A DNA stretch of 64,000 bases, taken from the NCBI GenBank assembly GCA_937920635.1, contig CAKZUE010000004.1, positions 1-64,000 on the forward strand. Direction: 5' to 3'. The notes beneath the pieces were generated by a model. The model made no database searches. It worked only from the letters and a program-made list of their open reading frames with translations, and was not told the origin of the DNA. Below, in pieces: positions 42,603 through 51,404 of the stretch (its first letter is position 1; each line of letters starts with the position of its first letter). The DNA is from an uncultured Bryobacteraceae bacterium. Lineage in GTDB: Bacteria > Acidobacteriota > Terriglobia > Bryobacterales > Bryobacteraceae. A program made the translations under genes and the position numbers.

Positions 42603-43609
42603 AGTGGCTGGTCACCGGAGGCGCCGGATTTATCGGCTCAGCCTTTGTCCGCCTTGCGCTCCGCGAGGGCTGGGCGGACCGCATCGTGAACCTGGACAAG
42701 CTCACCTATGCGGGCAATCTGGAGAATCTGGCGGAGGTGGAAGGCGACGCGCGCTACCGCTTCGTGCACGGCGACATCGGAGACACCCCGCTGGTGGTTG
42801 CCCTGATGAAGGAAGAGCGCCCGCAGGCGATCGTCCACTTCGCGGCGGAGTCGCATGTGGACCGTTCGATTCTCGGACCCCAGGCGTTCATCGAGACCAA
42901 TGTGCGCGGCACGTTCTCGCTGCTCGAGGCGGCGCGCGCTGCGGGCGTCGAGCGGTTCCTGCACGTTTCCACCGACGAGGTCTACGGCTCCATCCCCGAA
43001 CCGGACGAGGCGGATGAAACCTGGCCGCTGCGCCCCTCCAGCCCGTACTCGGCGTCGAAGGCGGGTTCGGACCTGCTCGCGCTGTCCTACTGGACGACGT
43101 TCCGGCTGCCGGTGATCATCACCCGCGCCTCGAATAATTACGGGCCTTATCAGTTTCCGGAGAAGCTGATTCCCCTGATGATTTCCAACGCGATCGAGAA
43201 CAAGCCATTGCCGATTTACGGCGACGGCATGCAGGTGCGGGACTGGCTTTTCGTCGACGATCACTGCCGCGCAGTGCGGGCGGCGCTGGAGAAGGGAACG
43301 CCCGGCGAGATCTACAACATCGGCGGCTCACGCGCCCTGCCCAACCGGCGCGTGGTGGAGATGATCCTGGATGCGCTGGGGAAGCCCCACAACCTGATGA
43401 GGGAGGTGGCCGACCGCCCGGGGCACGACCGCCGTTACGCCATCACCACGGCCAAGCTCGAACGTGCCTCCGGCTGGCGCGCCCTCGTGCCCTTTGAAGA
43501 GGGGCTGGAGCGGACGATCCGCTGGTACCGCGAAAATCCGGGCTGGGTGGAGCGGGTCAAGAGCGGAGAATACCAGCAGTATTACGAGCGGAATTACGCG
43601 AACCGCTAA
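42599..43609 (+). CDS. rfbB: dTDP-glucose 4,6-dehydratase
   Basis: The 336-residue SDR enzyme converts dTDP-glucose to dTDP-4-keto-6-deoxyglucose. It has the NAD motif VTGGAGFIG, the catalytic STDEVYGS (Thr125, Asp126, Glu127), YSASK (Tyr150, Lys154) and the substrate loop NNYGPYQFPEKLIP. All active-site residues are intact. It is the last gene of the operon. The reductase rfbD, needed to finish dTDP-rhamnose, is not in this window. Confidence 0.95.
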   Translation: MKWLVTGGAGFIGSAFVRLALREGWADRIVNLDKLTYAGNLENLAEVEGDARYRFVHGDIGDTPLVVALMKEERPQAIVHFAAESHVDRSILGPQAFIETNVRGTFSLLEAARAAGVERFLHVSTDEVYGSIPEPDEADETWPLRPSSPYSASKAGSDLLALSYWTTFRLPVIITRASNNYGPYQFPEKLIPLMISNAIENKPLPIYGDGMQVRDWLFVDDHCRAVRAALEKGTPGEIYNIGGSRALPNRRVVEMILDALGKPHNLMREVADRPGHDRRYAITTAKLERASGWRALVPFEEGLERTIRWYRENPGWVERVKSGEYQQYYERNYANR

Positions 43610-43623
43610 GGCTTGTTCCTGCT

Positions 43624-44259
43624 CTATTCGTTCAGGAACGGGTTGAGTTCTTTTTCGCGGCCGATGGTGGTCTCGGCGCCGTGGCCGCAGATAACGCGCG
43701 TCTCCTCCGGCAGCACGAGCAGCTTGGCGTGGATGGATTTCAGGATCTGTTTGGCGTCGCCGCCGGGCAGGTCGGTGCGGCCGATGGAATCGCGGAACAG
43801 GGTGTCGCCGCCCACCAGCATCCTTTCCGCGGGGATGTAAAGCGCGACGCTGCCCTGCGTATGGCCGGGCGTGTGGAGCACATGCATGACCGTTCCGCCA
43901 AGGGTGAGCGTGTCACCTTCCTTCGGATTGACATCCACATCGGTGCGCGGAGGCGCGGGCATCCCCAGCCACTGCGCCTGAAGACCAATGTGGTCGTACT
44001 GATCCTGATCGTCGGCGTGCATGAAGATGGGCGCCCCGGTGAGGTGCTTCAGCCTGGCGGCGCCTCCGATATGGTCGATGTGGGCGTGCGTGATGAAGAT
44101 CGCTTTGACCTTGTAGTTTTTCTCCCTGAGCAGGTCCAGCAGCCGGTCGAGGTCTGTGCCGTCGCCCGGGTCCACCACGATGGCGTCGCCGCTCGCCTCG
44201 TCGCCGAAGACCGAGCAGTTGCACTGAAGCATCCCCGTGGGAAGAATCTCGTGGGTCAT
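43624..44259 (-). CDS. MBL-fold hydrolase (glyoxalase II-like)
   Basis: The 211-residue protein has THAHIDHIGG (metal site 1), HTPGHTQGSVALY, VGGDTLFRDSIGRTDLPGG and VICGHGAETTIGREK. This matches the glyoxalase-II/YcbL group of thioester hydrolases. ATG 44259 is used because the TATACT box sits 9 nt upstream; a start 51 nt further up would place the promoter inside the gene. The upstream DNA is shared with the divergent small membrane protein. It is 14 nt from the end of rfbB. Confidence 0.92.
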   Translation of the reverse strand: MTHEILPTGMLQCNCSVFGDEASGDAIVVDPGDGTDLDRLLDLLREKNYKVKAIFITHAHIDHIGGAARLKHLTGAPIFMHADDQDQYDHIGLQAQWLGMPAPPRTDVDVNPKEGDTLTLGGTVMHVLHTPGHTQGSVALYIPAERMLVGGDTLFRDSIGRTDLPGGDAKQILKSIHAKLLVLPEETRVICGHGAETTIGREKELNPFLNE

Positions 44260-44268
44260 TTCCACATC

Positions 44269-44274
44269 AGTATA
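44269..44274 (-). promoter_or_regulatory. -10-like TATACT box of the MBL hydrolase gene
   Basis: Minus-strand TATACT has a possible -35 TTCAGA 16 nt upstream and lies 9 nt before the ATG. Confidence 0.5.
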
Positions 44275-44299
44275 AACTTGGAAGGCTGATTCTGAACCC

Positions 44300-44644
44300 A
44301 TGAATGACACGCTGCTGTATCTTCATCTCGCCCTGTCGGTTCTGCTCTTCGCGCTTCTCGTGGCATCCCGCGTGCGGCAGTGGCGGGGACTGGCGGTGAC
44401 AGCCGCGCTGCTGCTGGCGGTGACCGGCGCGCACAATTTCATGACGCGCATGAAGTCTCCGCCGCCTGGCTGGCACGCGCTGGTGGGCATCAAGATCCTG
44501 CTTGCCCTGCACGTTATCGCCGTGGTGTTCCTGCTGGCGCGTGGCGGAACACCGGAGCGGGAGCGGCGCTGGCGGCTGGGCGCGCTCGTCAGCGCGGCAG
44601 TTACGATGGGAATCGGGCTTTACTACAGCAATTTCGCCCGCTGA
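44300..44644 (+). CDS. Small four-helix inner-membrane protein
   Basis: The 114-residue product has about four hydrophobic segments (LYLHLALSVLLFALLVA, LAVTAALLLAV, ALVGIKILLALHVIAVVFLLA, LVSAAVTMGIGLYY). The HxxxxxxK/H residues in the third helix (LALH) and the ALVGIKILLALH pattern resemble small heme- or copper-related membrane proteins, but I cannot name the family. It starts 41 nt from the divergent hydrolase and is followed after 5 nt by ygfZ. Confidence 0.7.
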   Translation: MNDTLLYLHLALSVLLFALLVASRVRQWRGLAVTAALLLAVTGAHNFMTRMKSPPPGWHALVGIKILLALHVIAVVFLLARGGTPERERRWRLGALVSAAVTMGIGLYYSNFAR

Positions 44645-44649
44645 GCGCC

Positions 44650-45513
44650 ATGACTGGTTACCAAGCCCTGCGGCAGGACGCCGCCTGGATCGATCTCTCC
44701 GCCCGCGGGCGGATCCGCGTCACCGGAGAGGACCGCAAACGGCTGCTGCATGCCATGACGACGAATCATGTGGAGCAGATGCAGCCCGGCGACTCGCTGT
44801 ATGCGTTCTTTCTCAACGCACAGGGGCGGATTCTCGCGGACGCGTGGATTCACTGCGCCGCGGATCATCTGCTGCTGGACACCGAGCCCGAGACGCGCCG
44901 CAAGGTCTTCGAGCACCTGGACCGCTACATCATCGCTGACGACGCCGTGCTGCAAGACGTGACGGAAGCGACGGCGGAGATCGGCGTGGAAGGTCCCCAG
45001 GCGGATCAGGCGCCGCGGCGGGGCGCGGTGGTCCATGCCTCTTCGACCGGGCAGCCCGGCTTCCGCATGATCGTCGCGGCGGAAGAAAAGGATGCAATTG
45101 TCGAAGAGCTGCGCGCGGCGGGCATCGTAGAAGCCACGGCGGAAGAAGCGCGCATCGTGCGCATCGAGAACGGCGTGCCCCGCTATGGCGACGACATCAC
45201 CGAAGCGCAGATCGTGCACGAGACGCGGCAACTGCATGCCGTGCACTTCAACAAGGGCTGTTATCTGGGGCAGGAGATCGTCGAGCGCGTGCGCGCGCGG
45301 GGGCAGGTGCACCGCATGCTGTATCCGATCCGGATCGATGCCGAAGCGCCGCCGGCAGCGGGCGAGAAGGTCCTGTCCGCGGGCGAGGAGTGCGGCTTTG
45401 TCACTTCAGCCGTGTGGTCGCCGGCACAAGGCTGCGTGCGGGCTCTCGCGTACCTGAGGAAGCTCGACAACCTGTCAGTGGCCGGCGCGCCGGCGCAGCT
45501 CGTCCAGCACTGA
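44650..45513 (+). CDS. ygfZ: YgfZ-type tRNA-modifying/Fe-S assembly folate-binding protein
   Basis: The 287-residue protein is related to GcvT and carries the hallmark KGCYLGQEIVER (about residue 205), whose Cys is needed for YgfZ function in Fe-S enzyme maintenance. Other family segments are LSARGRIRVTGED, LLHAMTTNHV and NGVPRYGDDI. It probably binds tetrahydrofolate and supports Fe-S proteins such as MiaB. Its 3' end overlaps the convergent PHP gene by 39 nt. Confidence 0.9.
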   Translation: MTGYQALRQDAAWIDLSARGRIRVTGEDRKRLLHAMTTNHVEQMQPGDSLYAFFLNAQGRILADAWIHCAADHLLLDTEPETRRKVFEHLDRYIIADDAVLQDVTEATAEIGVEGPQADQAPRRGAVVHASSTGQPGFRMIVAAEEKDAIVEELRAAGIVEATAEEARIVRIENGVPRYGDDITEAQIVHETRQLHAVHFNKGCYLGQEIVERVRARGQVHRMLYPIRIDAEAPPAAGEKVLSAGEECGFVTSAVWSPAQGCVRALAYLRKLDNLSVAGAPAQLVQH

Positions 45514-46329
45514 TTTCCTGACACGAACGCCGCCCGCGTCGCCCAGGCGCAGATCCGGCGTGCGCGCCCCGTGGTAGTCCGAGCCGCCGGTGACGGCCAG
45601 CCCGTACTTTCGCGCCAATTGCCCATAGCGCGATACCGCGCGCCCGTCGTGATCCGGGTGCCAGACTTCGACCGCCTGGAGGCCGGCATCGGTCAGCGCG
45701 CGGAGGATCGCTTCCTCCTGCGCGGGGTCGCCGTTGCCGAGGCGGCGGGGATGAGCCAGAGAGGTGACGCCGCCGGCCGAGCGGATGCGCTCGATGCATT
45801 CCGCCGGGGAAGGATCCTCCTTTTCGACGTATGCCGGACAGCCCTCGGCGAGCAGGGCGTCGATGGCGGCGCGCACGGTGGGGAAGTAGCCCTTGCGCAC
45901 CAGGACCTCGGCGAAATGCGGGCGCGCGGTGATGCGGCGGGCGAGCGCTTCGGCTTCCTCCAGGCGGACGTCGAAGCCGAGAGACTGAAGCCGTTCCGCC
46001 ATGGCGCGGTTGCGGGCGCGGCGCTTTTCCGCGATGGTCTCGAGCCACTCGGCGAAGGCGCCGTCCGGAGGCTCGAAGAAATAGCCCAGCACGTGCACGG
46101 CGCGGCGCAGTTCGTCGGGTTCGTCCTGGCGGCGCGCGCTCAGCTCGATGCCGCGGAGGAAGAGCAGGCCGCGGCGCGCGCTCTCCGCGGCCGCCTCTTC
46201 CAGCCCCTCCAGAGTGTCGTGATCGGTGAGAGCGAGCGCTTCCAGTTCGAGTTCCGCCGCCCGCCTGATCAATTCCGCCGGAGAGTCGGTGCCGTCGCTA
46301 CAGGAAGAATGCGTGTGCAGGTCGACCAA
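45475..46329 (-). CDS. PHP-domain phosphoesterase (YciV/RNase AM-like)
   Basis: The 284-residue protein has the PHP metal motifs VDLHTHSSCSDGTDSP, ALTDHDTLEGLEEA, FLRGIELSAR, VTSLAHPRRLG and TGGSDYHGA. These match the 3',5'-nucleotide phosphatase/RNase AM (YciV, TrpH) family, which degrades pAp and trims RNA 5' ends. The start is TTG 46329, giving VDLHTH at the N-terminus exactly as in the family. A TATCAT box lies 6 nt upstream. The 39-nt convergent overlap with ygfZ is within its C-terminal coding region. Confidence 0.92.
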   Translation of the reverse strand: MVDLHTHSSCSDGTDSPAELIRRAAELELEALALTDHDTLEGLEEAAAESARRGLLFLRGIELSARRQDEPDELRRAVHVLGYFFEPPDGAFAEWLETIAEKRRARNRAMAERLQSLGFDVRLEEAEALARRITARPHFAEVLVRKGYFPTVRAAIDALLAEGCPAYVEKEDPSPAECIERIRSAGGVTSLAHPRRLGNGDPAQEEAILRALTDAGLQAVEVWHPDHDGRAVSRYGQLARKYGLAVTGGSDYHGARTPDLRLGDAGGVRVRKSVLDELRRRAGH

Positions 46330-46335
46330 TGGAAC

Positions 46336-46341
46336 ATGATA
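46336..46341 (-). promoter_or_regulatory. -10-like TATCAT box of the PHP gene
   Basis: Minus-strand TATCAT is 6 nt before the TTG start, leaving no room for a ribosome-binding site. Confidence 0.5.
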
Positions 46342-46372
46342 GCGAGCCGCGCCCGTGCAAGGCCAACGCGCC

Positions 46373-47014
46373 TCAGGGCCTGCGGATCAAGGCTCCGGGG
46401 TGATCGAAAGCGCCGATGCGGAACTCGAACACCTGTTCGCCGATGGTGGCGATCAGGCGCCCGTCTCCGAGCTTCTTTTCGGGGACTTCAAAGAACACGG
46501 CGCCGTCGGTGGATTCGCCGGGCTGGAGCTTCACCGGAACGAGCACGAGGGCGGAGGCGGACGCGGCAGCCTTCAGCCGCGGGTTGGAGACCTCGGCCAA
46601 AGCCTGCTGGCGGCGCTGCTCGTAGCCGCTGGTGGAGCGGAAGCGCGACATGCCGTAGAGGCCCATCTCGTACAGGGTGACCATGCGGATGACGTCGTTG
46701 CGGCCGGCCTTGTCCAGAAAGCCCTGCACCACCTGGCGCGGAGGCGCCGGGCGCAGCACGCGCCCGTCCTCGCGCACGAAGCGGAAATCCTCCGGCCGGA
46801 CCATGTGCGCGAACTGCGAACCATTGGAGACCGCCACCTGGAGGATGACGTAATTGCGGATCTGTTGCGGCAACGGGGCGAACATCACTGTCAGACCCTC
46901 GTGCGAGAGCGTCTGATAGCGCAATCCACCGGACTCGAATTCGATGACTTGGCCGTGCAGCAGCGGCGCTGCCAGGAGCGCGGCGAGGGCAAGCGCGCGG
47001 CGGAGCAAAGTCAT
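46373..47014 (-). CDS. Secreted protein of unknown function
   Basis: The 213-residue product has a signal peptide (LRRALALAALLAAPLLHG). A beta-rich domain follows, with conserved-looking VSNGSQFAHMVRPEDFRF and VLVPVKLQPGESTDGAVFFEVP. The second phrase is typical of proteins with an immunoglobulin-like fold (DUF4352-like), but I cannot assign a family. ATG 47014 has a TATCAT box 9 nt upstream. No operon partner is evident; the PHP gene follows 43 nt downstream on the same strand. Confidence 0.72.
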   Translation of the reverse strand: MTLLRRALALAALLAAPLLHGQVIEFESGGLRYQTLSHEGLTVMFAPLPQQIRNYVILQVAVSNGSQFAHMVRPEDFRFVREDGRVLRPAPPRQVVQGFLDKAGRNDVIRMVTLYEMGLYGMSRFRSTSGYEQRRQQALAEVSNPRLKAAASASALVLVPVKLQPGESTDGAVFFEVPEKKLGDGRLIATIGEQVFEFRIGAFDHPGALIRRP

Positions 47015-47023
47015 CCCACTTTC

Positions 47024-47029
47024 ATGATA
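47024..47029 (-). promoter_or_regulatory. -10-like TATCAT box of the secreted-protein gene
   Basis: Minus-strand TATCAT is separated by 9 nt (GAAAGTGGG) from ATG 47014. Confidence 0.45.
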
Positions 47030-47061
47030 AACGGGCGCCTGCCGCCGGCTGCGGGCGGGCC

Positions 47062-47592
47062 TCAATAGAAGAGATATTTCTTCCAGCGCTCGTCGCTCTT
47101 GCCGAGCAGGCGCATGAGATGGCGGCCCGTGTGAAGCGTGTATGGCCGGGGCGGATGCAGCAGCCGCATGCCCGCCTCTTCCGGCGTGCGGTTGCCCTTG
47201 CGGTTGTTGCAGGCATGGCAGCAGGCGACGAGGTTTTCCCAACTGGTTTCGCCGTTGCGGGAGCGGGGGATGACGTGGTCGAGGGTCAGTTCGGCGGCGG
47301 GGAGCGTCCTGCCGCAATACTGGCAGGTGTAGCGGTCCCGCATCAGGATGTTCTTGCGGCTCAGCGCGCGGCTCTGGCGCGGGATGCGGCGGTACTCGAG
47401 CAGGCGGATGACACTGGGCAGCGGGAATGAGGCGCGGGGCGCATGGAACATCGCCTGGCTGTGCTCTTCCGCGCGGGCGACGCCTTTGAGGATGAGGATG
47501 AGGGCGCGCCGCGCGGCACAGATGTTGATGGGCTCATAGCTGGCATTCAGCACGAGCACCGGGCTGTGAAGTCGGTCAATATTCGTGTTCAT
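47062..47592 (-). CDS. HNH endonuclease-domain protein
   Basis: The 176-residue protein starts [20 protein letters not shown], a conserved opening of a widespread HNH family. The HNH core carries CQYCG, then [33 protein letters not shown], in which two CxxC pairs bind zinc and the D-H / N / H residues form the nuclease site. The family is common in bacteria with no clear phenotype; a DNA-processing role is possible. ATG 47592 overlaps the end of the comF-like gene by 17 nt, so the two are co-transcribed. Confidence 0.9.
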   Translation of the reverse strand: MNTNIDRLHSPVLVLNASYEPINICAARRALILILKGVARAEEHSQAMFHAPRASFPLPSVIRLLEYRRIPRQSRALSRKNILMRDRYTCQYCGRTLPAAELTLDHVIPRSRNGETSWENLVACCHACNNRKGNRTPEEAGMRLLHPPRPYTLHTGRHLMRLLGKSDERWKKYLFY

Positions 47593-48358
47593 GCGCGGGA
47601 ACCTCGGCGTGGAAATTGCGAACCAGCGCGGCGGCGCGATCCGCGCGGGCGAGAGTGAAGACGCCCACGTGCGCCGCACCGGCTGCCTTCAGCGCTTCCG
47701 CCGCGGCATTGGCCGTGGCGCCGGTGGTGAGCACATCGTCGATGAGCAGCACGCGGCGGCCCTGAATCTTATCCGGCGCGATGGTCTGAAAACAGCCGCG
47801 GATGTTCAGGCGGCGCTGGCGGCGCGTCAGCCCTGCCTGCGGATCCGTGTGCCGCGTGCGGCGCAGCGCCTGCGCCGTGGGGATTCCCGTGTGGCGCGCG
47901 AGTTCGCGGGCGAGCACCGCAGCCTGGTCGAAGCCGCGCCACAGCCGGCGGCGCCAGTGGGAAGGCACAGGCACGATTACTTCAAAGAGCTGATTCCGGG
48001 GATAGGCGCGCGCCATCCAGCGTCCGAACAGCCGCCCCAAAGGAAGCATGCGGCCGTATTTGAACAGATGGATCAGGTCGCGCAGCCTGTCCTCATACGA
48101 ACCGCAGGACCATGCGCCTTCGAACGCCGTGACGCCGGCGGCGCACAGCCGGCACAGACCTTCTTCATTGAGCGGGCGCGGATTGAGGAAAGGCGTGCGG
48201 CAGCGGACGCAGGCGTATTCGGTGACGAGCGGTTGGGGCGGTTCGAGGCAAGACTCGCAAACGGGAACGGAGCAAAAACCTTCAAGGGGGTTGCCGCACA
48301 GGCGGCAATCAGCGGGGAACAGGACCGCAAAAAGGCGGGCGCCGGCTCGCGCCAGCAG
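47576..48358 (-). CDS. comF: ComF-family phosphoribosyltransferase with unresolved start codon
   Basis: The PRTase domain has [18 protein letters not shown], a [15 protein letters not shown] segment and the PRPP loop [14 protein letters not shown]. The first ATG (48049) begins after the family's zinc-ribbon half. Reading the same frame upstream gives a complete ribbon: [20 protein letters not shown] and CRLC, preceded by the hydrophobic LFAVLFPA typical of ComF N-termini. No ATG, GTG or TTG exists in this frame up to about 48420. CTG 48358 is given as the best-fitting start. A start-codon mutation, a non-canonical start or an assembly error would all explain it. ComF proteins act in DNA uptake. 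Confidence 0.75.
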   Translation of the reverse strand: MLARAGARLFAVLFPADCRLCGNPLEGFCSVPVCESCLEPPQPLVTEYACVRCRTPFLNPRPLNEEGLCRLCAAGVTAFEGAWSCGSYEDRLRDLIHLFKYGRMLPLGRLFGRWMARAYPRNQLFEVIVPVPSHWRRRLWRGFDQAAVLARELARHTGIPTAQALRRTRHTDPQAGLTRRQRRLNIRGCFQTIAPDKIQGRRVLLIDDVLTTGATANAAAEALKAAGAAHVGVFTLARADRAAALVRNFHAEVPAHEHEY

Positions 48359-48412
48359 GCGGGCCGGAGGAGGGAATTCTGCTTTGGCAGTGGGACTACT
48401 AGGGAAGACCCA

Positions 48413-48431
48413 CCTCCTTGATTTGTTTATA
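48413..48431 (-). promoter_or_regulatory. -10-like TATAAA and strong ribosome-site sequence upstream of comF
   Basis: On the minus strand TATAAA (48426-48431) is followed by AAGGAGG (48413-48419). No usable start codon lies 5-9 nt after it: the only GTG overlaps it and reaches a stop after three more codons. Confidence 0.45.
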
Positions 48432-48477
48432 CCACGCCCGCCGCGGGCGCGGCATGGCGTGGTTCACTGGAGATGAC

Positions 48478-50277
48478 ATGGGGGTGTTGCTGACCTGTGA
48501 AGCCGTCTCGCGCCAGTTCGGCGCGGCGGCGCTGTTCGACAATCTCACGCTGGCCATCCACGAAGGCGAACGGCACGGACTGGTGGGGCCAAACGGCGCG
48601 GGGAAATCCACGCTGCTGCGGATTCTGGCGGGGCTCGACGCGCCGGACGCGGGCGCGGTGTCGCTGCGGCGCGGGGCGCGCCTTGCGATGGTGGCGCAGG
48701 AGCCGGAATTCCCCGCGGGCAGCAGCGTGCGCGAGGTGATGGAAGCAGCGGCGGCGGACGCGGTGGCGGCCAAAACATTTCTGGGGCAGGCTGGTTTTCG
48801 CGATCCGGAAGCTCCTGTGGACTCGCTGTCCGGGGGCTGGAAAAAACGGCTGGCCATCGCCGCCGCGCTGGCGGCGCGGCCCGATCTGCTGCTGCTCGAC
48901 GAGCCGACCAATCATCTCGACATCGCCGGCATCGAGTGGCTGGAAGAGACGCTGATACAGGCGCCTTTCGCTGCCGTTGCGGTCAGCCACGACCGCTACT
49001 TTCTCGAGAACATCGCCACGCACATGATGGAGCTGAACCGCGCTTTCCCCGGCGGGCTTTTCCGCGCCGAGGGCAACTACAGCGCGTATCTCGAGAAGCG
49101 CGAGCAGTTCCTTGCAGCGCAGGCGCGGGCGCGCGAATCGCTCCAGGCGAGGGTGCGCCGCGAGATCGAATGGCTGCGGCGCGGGGCCAAGGCGCGCACG
49201 CGCAAGGCGAAGGCGCGCGTGGAAGCGGCGCAGGCGATGATCGAGGATCTCGAACAGGCCAGGGCGCGGGCGCTCACGGAGACGGCGCGCATCGATTTCA
49301 GCGCCACCGACCGCAAGACGAAAAAGCTCGTCGAACTCGACGGCGCCGCGCTGCGGATGGGCGGGCGCGAGCTGTTCAGCGCCTTGACGCTGGTGCTCTC
49401 GCCCGGGCGCAGGCTGGGCGTGGCGGGGCCGAACGGCAGCGGCAAGACCAGTTTCCTGCGTCTGCTGTTGGGGGAACTGGAGCCATTGCAGGGCGAGGTG
49501 CGGCGCGCACCGGGCTTGCGCGTGGTGTACTTCGAGCAGCACCGCCGCCAGGTGGATCCCGCGCTGCCGCTGCGGCGCGCGCTGGCGCCCGAGGGCGACA
49601 CCGTGCTGTATCTGGGCCGCCCCGTGCACGTCAACGGCTGGGCCAGGCGGTTCCTGTTTCGCGAGGAGCAACTCGTACAGCCGGTGGCGAGCCTCTCCGG
49701 CGGCGAGCGCGCGCGGCTGCATCTGGCGCGGCTGATGCTCGAGCCCGCCGATGTGCTGCTGCTCGACGAGCCGACCAACGATCTCGACATCCCGACGCTC
49801 GATGTGCTCGAAGAGAGCCTGCTTGAGTTTCCCGGCGCCATCGTGCTGGTCACGCACGACCGCTATCTGATGGACCGCGTGGCCAACGGCGTGCTCGGTC
49901 TGGACGGAGAAGGCGGCAGCGGGCTGTTCGCCGATCTGAACCAGTGGGAAGAGTGGATGGACGAGCGGCAGCAGGCGCGCAAGCCGAAGCCCGCCGCCGC
50001 TGCGGCGCGCAGCGCGCAGCCATCTTCGCAACAAAAGCGCCTGTCCTACATCGAACAGCGCGAGTACGAACAGATGGAGCAGCGCATCGCCTCCGCCGAA
50101 GCGCGGCTCGCCGAAGCGCAGCGCTTGTTGCAGGCCCCCGAGACGGTGAGCGACGCACGCCGGATGGAGGCGGCATGGGCCGAGGTGCAGCAGGCGCAAG
50201 AGGAAGTGGACCGGCTGTACGCGCGGTGGGCGGAGCTCGAAGACAAGATCGGGCAGTTGAGAGACGCCCAGGGCTGA
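48478..50277 (+). CDS. ABC-F family ATPase (Uup-like)
   Basis: The 599-residue protein has two ABC domains without membrane parts. The first has Walker A GPNGAGKSTLL, signature LSGGWKKRLAIA and Walker B LLLLDEPTNHLD. The second has GPNGSGKTSFL, LSGGERARLHLA and LLLDEPTNDLD. The linker between them is Arg/Lys-rich and the C-terminal about 70 residues form a coiled coil (YIEQREYEQMEQRI), as in Uup. ABC-F proteins act on the ribosome or nucleic acids rather than in transport. GGAG lies 5 nt before ATG 48478, favouring it over two upstream ATGs. Confidence 0.92.
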   Translation: MGVLLTCEAVSRQFGAAALFDNLTLAIHEGERHGLVGPNGAGKSTLLRILAGLDAPDAGAVSLRRGARLAMVAQEPEFPAGSSVREVMEAAAADAVAAKTFLGQAGFRDPEAPVDSLSGGWKKRLAIAAALAARPDLLLLDEPTNHLDIAGIEWLEETLIQAPFAAVAVSHDRYFLENIATHMMELNRAFPGGLFRAEGNYSAYLEKREQFLAAQARARESLQARVRREIEWLRRGAKARTRKAKARVEAAQAMIEDLEQARARALTETARIDFSATDRKTKKLVELDGAALRMGGRELFSALTLVLSPGRRLGVAGPNGSGKTSFLRLLLGELEPLQGEVRRAPGLRVVYFEQHRRQVDPALPLRRALAPEGDTVLYLGRPVHVNGWARRFLFREEQLVQPVASLSGGERARLHLARLMLEPADVLLLDEPTNDLDIPTLDVLEESLLEFPGAIVLVTHDRYLMDRVANGVLGLDGEGGSGLFADLNQWEEWMDERQQARKPKPAAAAARSAQPSSQQKRLSYIEQREYEQMEQRIASAEARLAEAQRLLQAPETVSDARRMEAAWAEVQQAQEEVDRLYARWAELEDKIGQLRDAQG

Positions 50278-50303
50278 GGCGTGCCGCGGCGCGCCGGGAG
50301 GGG

Positions 50304-51395
50304 CTATTGCAGCTTGCCGCGCGCTTCCACGCGCCATTCGGCGGCCACTTCGTCTCCCTGAATGCCGTAAACGCGCTCGTGCAGGTTCATGGCCACGCAG
50401 ATGTGATTGGGCACGATGCGCAGGCGGTCGCCGGGGCGGAAAGATTGCGGCGCGCCGTTCAGGTCGATGAAGCCGTGCTCCTCGTTCATCTTGTGGAAGC
50501 GGAGCTGCGGGTGGCCGAGCACTTCGCCGAACGTCACCTCGGCGGAAGACGCCAGGCGGTCGGAGGAGAAGGTCTTGGAGCCGCCGTCGATGATGATGCG
50601 GTCCGGGGCGGTGCTGACGACGGTGACGAGAATCGTGGCGGCGCAATCGGCGGCGGTACAGGCGCCGGAGAGCACCGTGTTGCGGTCGTTGAAGATGTAG
50701 GTGCCGGGGCGGATTTCGTTCAGCTCGGGCATCGTGTGCGACTCCCATAGCAGCGGCGTGGAGCCGCCGCTGATGATTTCGGGAGCGAGGCCGCGCGCCT
50801 TCAACAGGCTGACGGTGGACCAGAGGGCTTCGCGCAGCGAGCCCAACTGCGCGCGCCCGCTTTCATCGAGAGTCTTGATGTGGCCGGGATAGAATGCGAG
50901 GCCGCGCCAGCGGATGCCTTCCAGCGACAGCAGGCCGAGCACGAGATCGAGCACGGCTTCACCCGGCGGCACGCCGACGCGGCGCAGGCCCACGTCCATT
51001 TCGGCGAGCACGCCGATTTCGACCTGCGCGGCGCGCGCGGCTTCCGAGATGGGGCGCGCCGCATCCAGGCTGTCGAGTGAAACCGTGACGGGCAGGCGGC
51101 GGGCCAGTTCGATGAGCCGCGCGATTTTCTGCGCGCCGATCACCGGGTAGGCGATCATCAGATCCGGCGGCTCGCAGGCGAGCATGGCCAGCGCCTCGGT
51201 GGTCTTGGCGCAGGTGATGCCGCAGGCGCCCAGTTCGATCTGGCGGCGCGCGAGAGCGGGGATCTTGTGGGTCTTGATGTGCGGGCGCAGGCGCAGGCCG
51301 TGCGTGCGCGCGTAATCGGCGGCGCGCGCGAGGTTGCGCTCCATGATCTGGAGATCGATGAGGACAGCGGGGGTGTCGATGTCAGACAGGCGCAT
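50304..51395 (-). CDS. D-threonine aldolase/D-serine dehydratase-like PLP enzyme
   Basis: The 363-residue protein has the fold-III alanine-racemase-like N-terminus DIDTPAVLIDL and the PLP-binding Lys41 in RPHIKTHK. It also has GITCAKTTEA, a VLAEMDVGLRRVGV strand and a C-terminal metal site (VPNHICVAMNLHERV). This fits the D-threonine aldolase/D-serine dehydratase family; which D-hydroxy-amino acid it uses is not evident. It ends 26 nt from the ABC-F gene and starts 9 nt after a secreted hypothetical protein, likely in one operon. Confidence 0.88.
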   Translation of the reverse strand: MRLSDIDTPAVLIDLQIMERNLARAADYARTHGLRLRPHIKTHKIPALARRQIELGACGITCAKTTEALAMLACEPPDLMIAYPVIGAQKIARLIELARRLPVTVSLDSLDAARPISEAARAAQVEIGVLAEMDVGLRRVGVPPGEAVLDLVLGLLSLEGIRWRGLAFYPGHIKTLDESGRAQLGSLREALWSTVSLLKARGLAPEIISGGSTPLLWESHTMPELNEIRPGTYIFNDRNTVLSGACTAADCAATILVTVVSTAPDRIIIDGGSKTFSSDRLASSAEVTFGEVLGHPQLRFHKMNEEHGFIDLNGAPQSFRPGDRLRIVPNHICVAMNLHERVYGIQGDEVAAEWRVEARGKLQ

Positions 51396-51404
51396 ACAGG
51401 GTGC

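Noticed and set aside
48399-48911. Minus-strand open frame ending in VGLP upstream of comF
   Set aside because: It lies opposite the ABC-F gene and ends before comF; Ser/Ala/Arg-rich shadow composition.
48427-50748. Minus-strand open frame of 773 codons opposite the ABC-F gene
   Set aside because: It is a shadow of the ABC-F coding strand; the plus-strand protein has all Walker and signature motifs.
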